A stretch of DNA of 64,000 nt from Vallicoccus soli (GTDB taxonomy: Bacteria; Actinomycetota; Actinomycetes; Motilibacterales; Motilibacteraceae), in NCBI RefSeq assembly GCF_003594885.1, contig NZ_QZEZ01000001.1, positions 372,001-436,000 of the forward strand, written 5' to 3'. The translations under genes and the position numbers were made by a program. This document shows positions 36,490 to 44,983 of the stretch, one piece after another. A model generated the notes under the pieces. It was given only the letters and a program-made list of their open reading frames with translations, made no database searches and was not told the origin of the DNA. Position 1 is the stretch's first letter. Each line of letters begins with the position of its first letter.

Positions 36490-37266
36490 TCAGTCGAGGG
36501 CGCGCCGCAGGAACCCGCGCACCCCGAGCGCGCCGAAGGCGCCGGTCGCGGCGGCGAGGACGAGCAGGCAGACCCAGGCGGGGATGTGCGGCACCGACGG
36601 CACCAGCGCGCCGCGCAGGGCCTCGGAGACGTAGGTCAGCGGGTTGAGCGCGGTCACCACCTGGAACCAGCGCAGCGTCTCCAGCGAGCGCCACGGGTAC
36701 TGGCTGCACCCGGTGAACAGCAGCGGGGTGAGCACGAGGGCGAACACGACGTTGATCCGGTTGGGGGTCACGGAGGTGCCGAGGACCAGCCCCAGCGCGG
36801 AGCCGGCGAGGGCGCCGAGCACGAGGACGGCGGCCACCAGCGGCAGCGCCCCGGCGCGCCAGGGGACCTCGCCGAGCACGAGCACGCCGACGGGGAACAT
36901 CACCACCGACGCGACGAGCGCCCGCAGCGACGCGAAGACCATCTTCTCCAGCGCGACCCAGGCGACGGGCAGCGGCGCCAGCAGGCGGTCCTCGATCTCC
37001 TTGGTGAACGAGAAGTCGATGACGAGCGGCAGCGCGGTGCTCTGCAGCGCGGTGAGGAACGCGGTGAGGGCGACCACGCCGGGGAACAGCAGGTCGGCGT
37101 ACGCCTGCTGCGCGTAGCCCAGCTCGGTGAGCACCCGGCCGAAGACGAACAGCAGGAACAGCGGCTGGAGCACCACCTGGGCCAGGAAGCTGGGCAGCTC
37201 GCGCCCGGTGACCCGCACGTCCCGCCACAGGACCGCGCGGAAAGCGGTTGCGGAGGTGCCGGTCAC
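36490..37266 (-). CDS. ABC-2 type transporter permease (DrrB-like)
   Basis: The 258-residue membrane protein has six segments, including FLAQVVLQPLFLLFVFG, LLFPGVVALTAFL, VASVVMFPVGVLVLG, LLVLAAATGAFGALG. It matches the ABC-2 permease family. Its GTG 37266 overlaps the ATPase stop (37263-37265), so the two are translated together. It forms the export channel for the ATPase encoded just upstream. The substrate (antibiotic, lipid or polysaccharide) cannot be told. Confidence 0.9.
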   Translation of the reverse strand: MTGTSATAFRAVLWRDVRVTGRELPSFLAQVVLQPLFLLFVFGRVLTELGYAQQAYADLLFPGVVALTAFLTALQSTALPLVIDFSFTKEIEDRLLAPLPVAWVALEKMVFASLRALVASVVMFPVGVLVLGEVPWRAGALPLVAAVLVLGALAGSALGLVLGTSVTPNRINVVFALVLTPLLFTGCSQYPWRSLETLRWFQVVTALNPLTYVSEALRGALVPSVPHIPAWVCLLVLAAATGAFGALGVRGFLRRALD

Positions 37267-38213
37267 CGCAGCGCCCGTCCCGTCAGCTCGATGAACACGT
37301 CCTCGAGGTCCTTCCGTCCGAGGGAGACGTCGGTCAGCGTGGCGCCCCCGGCGGCCACGGCCGCGGCGGCGGGGGCGAGCAGCTCGGTCGCGGGGCCGTC
37401 GACCCACAGCCGCACGGCGCCGTCGCGCGGCTCCACCCGCATGACCCGGGCCAGCGCCGCGAGGTCGTCGACGAGGTGCGGCGGGGGGTCGTCGACGGCC
37501 AGGTCCAGCGTCTCCTCGCCGGGCAGGGCCCTGACCAGCGCGTCGGGGGCGTCGAGCGCGAGCAGGCGGCCCCGGTCCATGATCCCGACCCGGTCGGCGA
37601 GCTCGGTGGCCTCGGCCATGTCGTGCGTGGTCAGCAGGACCGTGACGCCCCGCTCGCGCAGCGCCCGCACCCGCTCCCACACGAAGAGCCGGGCCGCGGG
37701 GTCGAGCCCGGTCGACGGCTCGTCGAGGAAGAGCACGCGCGGGTCGTGCATGAGGGCGCGCGCGATCATCATCCGCTGCGCCTGGCCCCCGGAGAACCGG
37801 TCGGGCTTGTCGCCGGCCCGCTCGGCGAGGCCGAACTCGTCGAGCAGGGCGTCGGCCCGCCGGCGCGCCTCGGCGCGCGGCACCCCGTGGTACGCCGCGT
37901 GGAACAGCAGGTTCTCGCGCACGGTGAGCGAGCGGTCGAGGTTGTTGCGCTGCGGGACCACGGCGAGCACCCCGCGGGCGCGGACCGGGTCGCGCACCAC
38001 GTCGACCCCCGCCACCCGGGCCGTGCCGGCCGTCGGCCGCGCCCGCGTCGTGAGCACGCCGACGGTCGTCGTCTTGCCGGCGCCGTTGGGCCCCAGCAGG
38101 CCGAAGACCTCACCGGCGGCCACGGTGAAGGAGACGCCGGCCACGGCGTCCTGCTCGGCCTTGGGGTAGCGCTTGCGGAGGTCGGCCACCTCGACCTGCG
38201 GCACGTCGGGCAC
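37263..38213 (-). CDS. ABC-2 type export ATPase (DrrA-like)
   Basis: The 316-residue ATPase has Walker A GPNGAGKTTTVGVL, the Q-loop VVPQRNNLDRSLTV, signature FSGGQAQRMM and Walker B RVLFLDEPSTGLDPAAR. A ~90-residue C-terminal extension (LDLAVDDPPPHLVDDL onward) is like the regulatory tail of DrrA-type exporters. GTG start. It drives the adjacent permease. A solitary REP-like element lies just upstream (38235-38249). Confidence 0.92.
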   Translation of the reverse strand: MPDVPQVEVADLRKRYPKAEQDAVAGVSFTVAAGEVFGLLGPNGAGKTTTVGVLTTRARPTAGTARVAGVDVVRDPVRARGVLAVVPQRNNLDRSLTVRENLLFHAAYHGVPRAEARRRADALLDEFGLAERAGDKPDRFSGGQAQRMMIARALMHDPRVLFLDEPSTGLDPAARLFVWERVRALRERGVTVLLTTHDMAEATELADRVGIMDRGRLLALDAPDALVRALPGEETLDLAVDDPPPHLVDDLAALARVMRVEPRDGAVRLWVDGPATELLAPAAAAVAAGGATLTDVSLGRKDLEDVFIELTGRALR

Positions 38214-38234
38214 GGGCGGACGCTAGCGCCCCGC

Positions 38235-38249
38235 GCGCATGATCGCCGC
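38235..38249. repeat. Solitary copy of the GCGCATGATCG-core repeat
   Basis: GCGCATGATCGCCGC is identical to the forward copies in the 2866-3432 array. It lies 11 nt from the stop codon of the helicase-associated gene, the same position and with a similar G-rich GGGTCA flank as the copy at 3418-3432 beside the LacI gene. Confidence 0.85.
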
Positions 38250-38260
38250 GGGGGAGCGGG

Positions 38261-40636
38261 TCAGTCGGCGAGGGCGGCGACGCCGGTGATGCGGTGCACG
38301 GCGAAGGTGCGCACCTCGTCGCGCAGGTGGTCGAACGCCGTCACGTGGCCGCCCTCGACCCGTACGGGGTCGATGACCCGCTCGCTGGCGTGCCCGTCGT
38401 TGTTGACGTAGCCGATCCACAGCGACGCCCCCTCCTCCGCGGCCGAGCGCAGCGCGGCGAGGGTGTCCCCGACCGCGCTGCGCGGCACGAGGGCGGCGGG
38501 GGCCGGTGCCGGGCGCCGCTCGGCGCGCACCGCGCGGTCGCCCGCCCGCACGGCCCGCACGGCGGCGGTGAGCAGGCGGTCGTCGGGGGCGGCCGGCTCG
38601 GAGCGCAGGCGCGGCGGGCGGGCCACCTCCGGCGTGCGGTGCACCCCCGGGCGGCGCACGAGCACGTCGCCGTCCGGCGTCTCGGCCATCGGCGCGTAGC
38701 CCAGCGCCCGCAGCTCCTCGAGCACCTGCTCCACCGGGGCCTGCGCCGCGAGCACCGTGGGCGCGAGCCGGCGCAGCCGCAGCCTGCCCGCGCGGCGGTG
38801 CGCGGCGAGCTCGGCGAGGACCGAGGCGTCGTCGCAGCGCACGTACGCGCTCGCGGTCCCGACCCGGATGCGCCCGTGCCGGCGGGCGACGTCGTCGACG
38901 AGGTACGTCAGCGGCTGCGGCACCGGGGTGCGCGAGCGCTCGGCGAGCACCCGGTGCACGTCGTCGGCGGTGCGCCCGGCGTCCAGGGCGCGCCGCACCG
39001 AGGACTCGCTGAACCGGTAGACCGTCGCCCCGCCGCGGCTCTCCACGTCCGCGAGCAGCGCGATCTCCTGGGCCAGCGCGGGCTCGAGGGGACCCGGCGC
39101 CACCGCCGTCAGGTCGGCCTGCAGCAGGACGTGGTCGAGCGGCTCGGGCAGCAGCCGCCCGAGCGCCCCGCCCGCCGTCTCGTCGTCGCCGGCGACGAGG
39201 AGCCGGCCGGGCCCGGACAGCGCGCCGCGCCCGGTCAGCCCCAGCAGCTCCGCCTCGCGCAGCGCGCCCGCGACGAGGTCGCTGCGCACCCGCCCGGCGC
39301 GGCGGGGGCGGCGCCACACCACGCGCTCGTCGAGGCTCGCGGGCGTGGCCGCGGCGCCCGGCGGCAGGGCGGCCAGCTCGCCGAGCACCTGCGCGCGCAC
39401 CTCCGGCGCGGCGCCGTGCGTCAGCTCGTGGGACAGCGCGTTGCGCGGCTTGTCGCGCTCGTCGCGGCTGCCGACCAGGCCCGCCACCCGCGTCGACTCC
39501 ACCCACGAGCGGGCCAGCCGGGCCCAGCGCGCGCCCGGCGGCTCCTCGAGCCAGGCGTCGTACGCGGGGGTCGGCCACCAGCGCTCGTCGACCTCGGTGC
39601 TGCGCCCCACGAGCCCGGCGGCGTACGCCAGCTCGGCGACGAACGCCGCGTGCTGCTCGTCGACGTCGAGGGCGGCGGCGGTGCGGCGCAGGTCGCGCAC
39701 GCCGAGCCCGCCGGTGCGCAGGACCGCCGGGCCGTCGGCGCTCCACGCCTCGAGCAGCTCCTCGACGTGGCGCAGCAGCTCCGACGCGGCGCCGCCCGCG
39801 GTGCGGTCGACGAGCGCCGGGTCGAGCTCGCGGACCTCCGGCGCCGGCGGCTCGGCCTCGTGGCGGGCGTGCACGTGGCCCCCGCGCAGGTGCACCGCGA
39901 CCTCGCGGGGGAGCACGACCGCGTCGCGCTCGGTCGCGACGAGCAGGCCGCGGGCGAGCAGCTGCTCGACGGGGGTGGACGCGGAGGCGAGGGTGACGTC
40001 GCGCTGGGCGTCGCCCACCCGGCCGTACGCCGGCCCCCACAGCAGCCGGTCGAGCACGGGGCGCGCCGCCCCCGGCACCTCGGCGAGGAGCCGGTCGAGC
40101 ACGGCCGGGTCGGACAGGTGGGGGGCGATCCGCTCGGTGGCCCGCGCCGGGTCGCCGGTCGCCGGCAGCCCGAGGTCGGCGAGGAGGGCGGCGGTGCGCC
40201 GCGGGCCGTACGTGCCCAGCGCCTCGCGCAGCGGCGGGCCCAGCCCGGCCGGGCTGCCCACGACCTGGCGCACCGTGCGCACCAGGCGCAGCGCGTCGTC
40301 GGGCCCCCACAGCAGGCCGAGCAGGCGCAGGCGTTGCACGCCGGGGCGCGGGTCGGCGCCGAGCCAGGCGCCGGCCTGCTCGAGCGTCGCCGGGTCCGGC
40401 AGGGCAGCGAGGACCTCGGCGACCTGCAGCACGCCCCGGTCGAGCCGGTCGAGGGCCCGGGCCACGGACGCCTGCGTGGTGGCGCGCGCGGCGAGCTGCC
40501 CGAGGTCGCCCGGCACCGGCGCGAGCAGGTCGGGGCGCTCGCGCAGGAGCGCGGCGAGGTCGGCGTCGTCCCGGGCGCGCAGGTCGTCGGACAGGCTGCG
40601 CGGCGGGTCCACCGCGGGGCTGGACATCCTCTCCAC
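38261..40636 (-). CDS. Helicase-associated protein (XPB/Ssl2 N-terminal-like domain)
   Basis: The 791-residue protein resembles mycobacterial Rv0862c: repeated winged-helix or tandem helical modules across residues 1-500 (LSDDLRARDDADLAALLRERP at the start) and a C-terminal region matching the helicase C-terminal XPB/Ssl2-N-like domain (PLDHVLLQADLTAVAPGPL, YRFSESSVRRALDAGRTADD). It lacks Walker motifs, so it is probably a partner or regulator of XPB rather than a helicase. The WYL-like segment ASLWIGYVNNDGHASERVIDP sits near the end. It lies upstream of the exporter pair on the same strand. Confidence 0.85.
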   Translation of the reverse strand: MERMSSPAVDPPRSLSDDLRARDDADLAALLRERPDLLAPVPGDLGQLAARATTQASVARALDRLDRGVLQVAEVLAALPDPATLEQAGAWLGADPRPGVQRLRLLGLLWGPDDALRLVRTVRQVVGSPAGLGPPLREALGTYGPRRTAALLADLGLPATGDPARATERIAPHLSDPAVLDRLLAEVPGAARPVLDRLLWGPAYGRVGDAQRDVTLASASTPVEQLLARGLLVATERDAVVLPREVAVHLRGGHVHARHEAEPPAPEVRELDPALVDRTAGGAASELLRHVEELLEAWSADGPAVLRTGGLGVRDLRRTAAALDVDEQHAAFVAELAYAAGLVGRSTEVDERWWPTPAYDAWLEEPPGARWARLARSWVESTRVAGLVGSRDERDKPRNALSHELTHGAAPEVRAQVLGELAALPPGAAATPASLDERVVWRRPRRAGRVRSDLVAGALREAELLGLTGRGALSGPGRLLVAGDDETAGGALGRLLPEPLDHVLLQADLTAVAPGPLEPALAQEIALLADVESRGGATVYRFSESSVRRALDAGRTADDVHRVLAERSRTPVPQPLTYLVDDVARRHGRIRVGTASAYVRCDDASVLAELAAHRRAGRLRLRRLAPTVLAAQAPVEQVLEELRALGYAPMAETPDGDVLVRRPGVHRTPEVARPPRLRSEPAAPDDRLLTAAVRAVRAGDRAVRAERRPAPAPAALVPRSAVGDTLAALRSAAEEGASLWIGYVNNDGHASERVIDPVRVEGGHVTAFDHLRDEVRTFAVHRITGVAALAD

Positions 40637-40686
40637 GGTAGTGGGAGCCCTCCCCGGCCCGCGAACGCGACCGTACGCTGGCCCGC

Positions 40687-42123
40687 GTGGCGCCCCTCAC
40701 CGTCGGCTTCGACCTCGACATGACCCTCATCGACAGCCGCCCCGGCATCGCCGCCACGTGGGCGCGGGTGTCCGAGGAGACCGGCGTGCGGGTCGACGGC
40801 GAGCTCGCGACGAGCCGGCTCGGCCCGCCGGTGGAGCTCGAGGTGGCGCAGTGGTTCCCGCCCGAGCGGGTGCAGGAGGTGGCCGACCTCTACCGGGCGC
40901 TCTACCCGTCCACGGCGGTCGCGCGGGTCGGCGCGCTCCCGGGCGCGGTGGAGTCGGTGGCGGCGGTGCGCCGCCACGGCGGGCGGGTCCTCGTCGTCAC
41001 CGGCAAGCACGCGCCGAGCGCCCGCCTGCACCTGGACCACCTCGGCATGGCCGTCGACGAGGTCGTCGGGCAGTCCTTCGCGGCGGTCAAGGGCGAGCGG
41101 CTGCTCGAGCGCGGCGCGCACGTCTACGTCGGCGACCACCTCGGCGACCTCGAGGCCGCGCGGGGGGCCGGCGCGGTCGCGGTCGGCGTCGCCACGGGGC
41201 CGTACGACGCCGCGGCCCTGCGCGCCGCCGGCTTCGACGTCGTCCTCGACGACCTCACCGGCTTCCCCGCCTGGCTCGACGAGCACGTCCTGCAGCGGCG
41301 GCTCGCGGACCTCGAGGAGCGGCTGCGGGGGCTCGGGTCGGTGCTCGTCGCGCTCTCCGGCGGTGCCGACTCGGCCTTCCTGCTCGCCGCGGCCGTGCGC
41401 GCCCTCGGCCCGGAGCGGGTCGCCGCGGCCACGGGGGAGTCCGCGTCGCTCGCCACCGGCGAGCTCGACGGGGCCCGCGCGCTCGCCGCCTCGCTCGGCG
41501 TGCGCCACCTCGCGCCGGCGACCGCGGAGCAGGAGCGCCCCGGCTACCGCGCCAACGGGCCGGACCGCTGCGCGCACTGCAAGGCCGAGCTGCTCGACGT
41601 GCTGCGCCCGCTCGCCGAGGCCGAGGGGCTCGCCGCCGTCGCCACCGGCACCAACGCGGACGACGCGGCGAGCGGCCTGCGCCCGGGCATCGCCGCGGCG
41701 CAGGACCGGGGCGCCGTCGCCCCGCTGCGCGACGCGGGCCTGACCAAGGCGCAGGTGCGCGAGGCGTCGCGCCGCTGGGGGGTCCCGACGTGGGACAAGC
41801 CGGCGGCCGCCTGCCTGGCCTCGCGGGTGGCGTACGGCCTCGAGGTCACCCCCGAGCGGCTGGCCCGCGTCGACCGCGCGGAGGCGGCCCTGCGCTCGGC
41901 GCTCGTCGCCGCGGGCGTGCCGGTGCGCGACCTGCGGGTGCGCGACCTCGGCGACCGCGCCCGCGTGGAGGTGGACGCCGCGGCCGTGGCGCGGGTTGCG
42001 GCTCTGCCCGCGGCGGCCGAGGCCGTCACCGGCGCCGGCTTCGCGGCCGTCGAGGTGGACCCCCGGGGCTTCCGCTCCGGGTCGATGCACGAGCTGCTGC
42101 CCGACCCGCGCCCGCGCGCCTGA
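40687..42123 (+). CDS. larE: HAD phosphatase fused to LarE-like sacrificial sulfur transferase
   Basis: The 478-residue protein joins two domains. Residues 1-200 form a HAD hydrolase (FDLDMTLIDSRPG nucleophile motif, VVTGKHAPS, YVGDHLGDLEAARGAG). Residues 205-478 are LarE-like: PP-loop SGGADS at 224-229, DRCAHCKAEL with Cys295 and Cys298, GTNADDAASGLRPG, and KPAAACLASR with Cys376. LarE activates and sulfurates the nickel-pincer nucleotide precursor by giving up a cysteine sulfur. No larA, larB or larC is in the window. TACGCT 7 nt before the GTG suggests leaderless transcription. The fusion is unusual. Confidence 0.85.
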   Translation: MAPLTVGFDLDMTLIDSRPGIAATWARVSEETGVRVDGELATSRLGPPVELEVAQWFPPERVQEVADLYRALYPSTAVARVGALPGAVESVAAVRRHGGRVLVVTGKHAPSARLHLDHLGMAVDEVVGQSFAAVKGERLLERGAHVYVGDHLGDLEAARGAGAVAVGVATGPYDAAALRAAGFDVVLDDLTGFPAWLDEHVLQRRLADLEERLRGLGSVLVALSGGADSAFLLAAAVRALGPERVAAATGESASLATGELDGARALAASLGVRHLAPATAEQERPGYRANGPDRCAHCKAELLDVLRPLAEAEGLAAVATGTNADDAASGLRPGIAAAQDRGAVAPLRDAGLTKAQVREASRRWGVPTWDKPAAACLASRVAYGLEVTPERLARVDRAEAALRSALVAAGVPVRDLRVRDLGDRARVEVDAAAVARVAALPAAAEAVTGAGFAAVEVDPRGFRSGSMHELLPDPRPRA

Positions 42124-42138
42124 GGCGGCTCGGGCGGC

Positions 42139-42522
42139 TCAGGCGTCCAGGTCGTCGGCGACGGCCCGCAGCACGGCGGAGACCTTCTTGGCCTGCCCGC
42201 GCTCGGGGTAGCGGCCCCGGCGCAGCCCCGCCGAAACGCCGTCGAGCAGGCTGATGAGGTCCTCGACGATGACGACCATGTCCTCGGCCGGGGTGCGGGT
42301 GTTGCGGACCACGCTGGGCGGCGGGTCGAGCAGGCGCACCTGCAGCGCCTGCGCGCCGCGGCGGCCCTGGGCCACGCCGAACTCCACCCGGGTGCCGGGC
42401 TTGACCGTGCTCACGCCGCTGGGCAGCGCGCCCTTGTGCAGGAAGACGTCCTCGCCCTCCTCGCTGGTGAGGAAGCCGAAGCCCTTCTCCGTGTCGTACC
42501 ACTTGACCTTGCCGGTGGGCAC
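42139..42522 (-). CDS. cspB: CspB-like cold-shock protein with C-terminal extension
   Basis: The 127-residue protein has an N-terminal cold-shock domain (VPTGKVKWYDTEKG, GFGFLTSEEGEDVFLHKGAL) and a ~55-residue tail (TPAEDMVVIVEDLISLLDGV and an Arg/Lys end). This matches the longer actinobacterial CspB-type (Mtb Rv0871), not the 67-residue CspA at 512-715. The tail function is unknown. GTG 42522. Its promoter region is shared with the divergent small membrane-protein gene. Confidence 0.9.
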   Translation of the reverse strand: MPTGKVKWYDTEKGFGFLTSEEGEDVFLHKGALPSGVSTVKPGTRVEFGVAQGRRGAQALQVRLLDPPPSVVRNTRTPAEDMVVIVEDLISLLDGVSAGLRRGRYPERGQAKKVSAVLRAVADDLDA

Positions 42523-42617
42523 GTGGACCTCTCTCGCACGTTCGGGGTGGACCGCCGGGACGCCGGCGCCAGCCTGCCAATGTAACCGCCGCCGCGGCGG
42601 CGCGTAGGGTCGAGCGC

Positions 42618-42845
42618 GTGAGCTCAGCCCGTTCCGCCGACCGCCTCGTGACCGCCGGCGGCGCGCTGTTCCTCGTGGGGGCCGTTGCCACGCTGGCGAC
42701 CGTGGCCCCGCTGCTGCTCGGCGCCGACCGGCTGCCGACCGTCGTGTACGTCGTCGCCGTCGTCGGGACGGCCCTGGGCTTCCTGCTCGCCCTCGTCGGG
42801 ATGCTGCGCGGCAACCGCGCCCGCCGTCGCGCGCGGGGGCGCTGA
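42618..42845 (+). CDS. Small two-helix membrane protein
   Basis: The 75-residue protein has two hydrophobic segments (AGGALFLVGAVATLATVAPLL and VVYVVAVVGTALGFLLALVGM) and a basic end. Similar small proteins sit beside cspB in other actinobacteria. TAGGGT 7 nt before the GTG supports a leaderless transcript and the start choice. Function unknown. Confidence 0.75.
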   Translation: MSSARSADRLVTAGGALFLVGAVATLATVAPLLLGADRLPTVVYVVAVVGTALGFLLALVGMLRGNRARRRARGR

Positions 42846-42850
42846 GCGGG

Positions 42851-43339
42851 TCAGTCCGCGGGGCGCAGGGTGAAGAGCCAGGCGCCGCGGGTGCCGGTCT
42901 CCTCGCCCTCACCGGTCACCGCGACGACCCGCAGGGTCACCGTGGCCTGCTCCGCCGACAGCTCCGGCAGGGCGAAGCGGTAGTACGTCGACTCGAGCGG
43001 GTCCGCGACGAGCGGCTGCTCCTGGGCGCCGGCGCCGGTCGCGACGTAGGGGATCCAGCCGCCCTCGGCGACGTCGACGTCGACGCTGATGCCGACGGTC
43101 TCCGACGCCTGGTACTCGATCGAGGGCACCTCGTCGCCGGGGGTGCAGGTCGACGGGTCGACCGGCTCCTCGTCGAAGCTCCAGCACACCGCGTGGGCGT
43201 TGACCGAGGTGGTGCCGGTGAAGACCGTCACGAGCGGCGTCGGCGCCTCGCACCCGGTGAGCACGAGCGCCCCGGCACCGGCGAGGGCCGCGGCGCGGAC
43301 CGCGGGGCGGGGGCGGGGTGCGCGGGCGCGCAGGGACAT
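42851..43339 (-). CDS. Secreted lipoprotein, DUF2771-like
   Basis: The 162-residue product has a lipoprotein signal ending in the lipobox LTGC. The Cys-containing domain after it (HAVCWSFDEEPVDPSTC, YYRFALPELSAEQATVTLRVV) resembles DUF2771, an actinobacterial family of unknown function that often sits near cspB. The domain match is from memory of the pattern and is the less certain part. Confidence 0.65.
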   Translation of the reverse strand: MSLRARAPRPRPAVRAAALAGAGALVLTGCEAPTPLVTVFTGTTSVNAHAVCWSFDEEPVDPSTCTPGDEVPSIEYQASETVGISVDVDVAEGGWIPYVATGAGAQEQPLVADPLESTYYRFALPELSAEQATVTLRVVAVTGEGEETGTRGAWLFTLRPAD

Positions 43340-43380
43340 GCGGTCTCCAGCGGAAGCGGGTGCGGGGCGTCGTGCGAAGG

Positions 43381-44838
43381 CTACCCGGCGGTGCCGGGGG
43401 ACCGCCCGCGCAGGGGCCGCTCGCGCAGGACGAGGACCAGGCCCGCGCCCAGCAGGACCGCCGCGAGGAGCAGGCCCTGCCCGCCGCCGAGGGGCACGAG
43501 GATGCCGAGGCCGCCGCCGAGCACCCAGGCGAGCTGCAGCACCGTCTCGGTGCGCGCGAACGCGGACGTGCGGACCTCCTCGGGCACCTCGCGCTGCACG
43601 ATGGCGTCGAGCGAGAGCTTGCCCATCGACTGGGCCGCGCCGGCCGCGCAGGCCACCAGGGCGAGCACGAGCGCCCCGCTGCGGTCGCGCTCGTACGTCC
43701 ACGCCCCCAGCAGGCTCGCCGCCGCCGCGACGCCGACGACGACCACGACGACGACCTCGGGCCGGCGCTCGCGCAGGAGGGTGCCCAGCGACGTGCCGAG
43801 CCCCGCGCCGGCCGCCGCGCCGACGACGACCAGGCCCAGCGCGAGGGTCGCCGGCAGCCCGTCGAGCGGCTCCTCGCGCACGAGGAAGGCGACCCACAGG
43901 GTGAGGAAGCCGGAGAAGGCGCGCAGCGCGGCGTTGGCCCGCACGCCCCTGATCACCGAGCGCCCGACGTTCCACCCGCGGCGCCCGTCGGGCTCGGGCC
44001 GCGCGCTCCACCGCGCGCCCACCTCGCCCTCGTCGGAGTCCACCGTGGGCGGCAGGCGCAGGCTCTGCACGGCGCCCAGCGCCATGACGGCCGCGCAGGC
44101 CCAGAGCACCGCACCCGGCCCCAGCAGCGCCGCCACGCCCGCCCCCAGCCCGCCGGCCACGCTGAGGGCGGCGGTGCCGGCGAGCTGCGCGCGGCCGTTG
44201 GCCGAGACCAGCCCGATGCCGGGCGGCAGCAGGCGCGGCATGACCGTGGCGCGGGTGACGCCGTACGCCCGCGACAGCACGAGCACGCCGAAGGCCGCCG
44301 GGTAGAGCCGCAGCGGGTCCTGGGTGCCGGAGACCGCGGAGGCCATGACGAGCGCCAGGACGGCGCGCAGCGCGAAGGTGCCGGCGAGCGCCCAGCGCCT
44401 GCCGCTGCGCACCCGGTCGAGCAGCGGCCCGACGACGGGGGCGAGCAGCGCGAAGGGCGCCATCGTCACGAGGAGGTAGAGGGCCACGCTGCCGCGGGCC
44501 TCGCCGACGGGCACCGAGAAGAAGAGGGTGCCGGCGAGGGCGACGGTGACGAGCGCGTCGCCGGCGTGGTTGAGGCCCTGGAGCTCGATGAGCCGGCCGA
44601 GGCCCGTCGCGCCGGCGCCCTGCGCGTGCGTGGCGCGGCGCACCCGGCGCGCACCGGCCCGGGCCCCGCGCGCGGTGGCCCCGGCGGCGCGGGCCCCGTG
44701 GCGCCCGGCGGTGCGCAGCGCGCGCCCGGCCGCCTGGGCGCCCCCGCCGGGGGCGCGGTGCGCCCCCGGCCGCCGCGCGCCCTCGTCCGCGCGCGGCCCG
44801 CCGGCGGTGGTGCCCTCGTGCGCCGCCCCGTCCTCCAC
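43381..44838 (-). CDS. MFS transporter
   Basis: The 485-residue protein has a ~70-residue Ala/Gly/Arg-rich cytoplasmic N-terminus and about twelve membrane helices, beginning GDALVTVALAGTLFFSVPVG and ending LLLAAVLLGAGLVLVLRERPL. It is a major-facilitator protein of uncertain substrate. GTG 44838. It is divergent from the DUF3027 gene, as in other actinobacteria. Confidence 0.85.
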   Translation of the reverse strand: MEDGAAHEGTTAGGPRADEGARRPGAHRAPGGGAQAAGRALRTAGRHGARAAGATARGARAGARRVRRATHAQGAGATGLGRLIELQGLNHAGDALVTVALAGTLFFSVPVGEARGSVALYLLVTMAPFALLAPVVGPLLDRVRSGRRWALAGTFALRAVLALVMASAVSGTQDPLRLYPAAFGVLVLSRAYGVTRATVMPRLLPPGIGLVSANGRAQLAGTAALSVAGGLGAGVAALLGPGAVLWACAAVMALGAVQSLRLPPTVDSDEGEVGARWSARPEPDGRRGWNVGRSVIRGVRANAALRAFSGFLTLWVAFLVREEPLDGLPATLALGLVVVGAAAGAGLGTSLGTLLRERRPEVVVVVVVGVAAAASLLGAWTYERDRSGALVLALVACAAGAAQSMGKLSLDAIVQREVPEEVRTSAFARTETVLQLAWVLGGGLGILVPLGGGQGLLLAAVLLGAGLVLVLRERPLRGRSPGTAG

Positions 44839-44983
44839 GCGCCCATCCTGCCGCGGCGGGCCGACAGCCGGGCGGGGTCCGTGCGCGTCCGTGCGGGTCC
44901 GTGCGGCTCCGGACGGGCGGCGCGCCGGCGCCGCGGCGGAGCCGGTCGCGCGCGGCGGTCCCGGCGTGCGACGATCGGTCACC

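Noticed and set aside
36017-36634. A frame beginning at the MOSC stop and running toward the ABC permease
   Set aside because: It has no recognised motif, runs antisense into the permease gene, and its composition is not clearly better than that of the other two frames.
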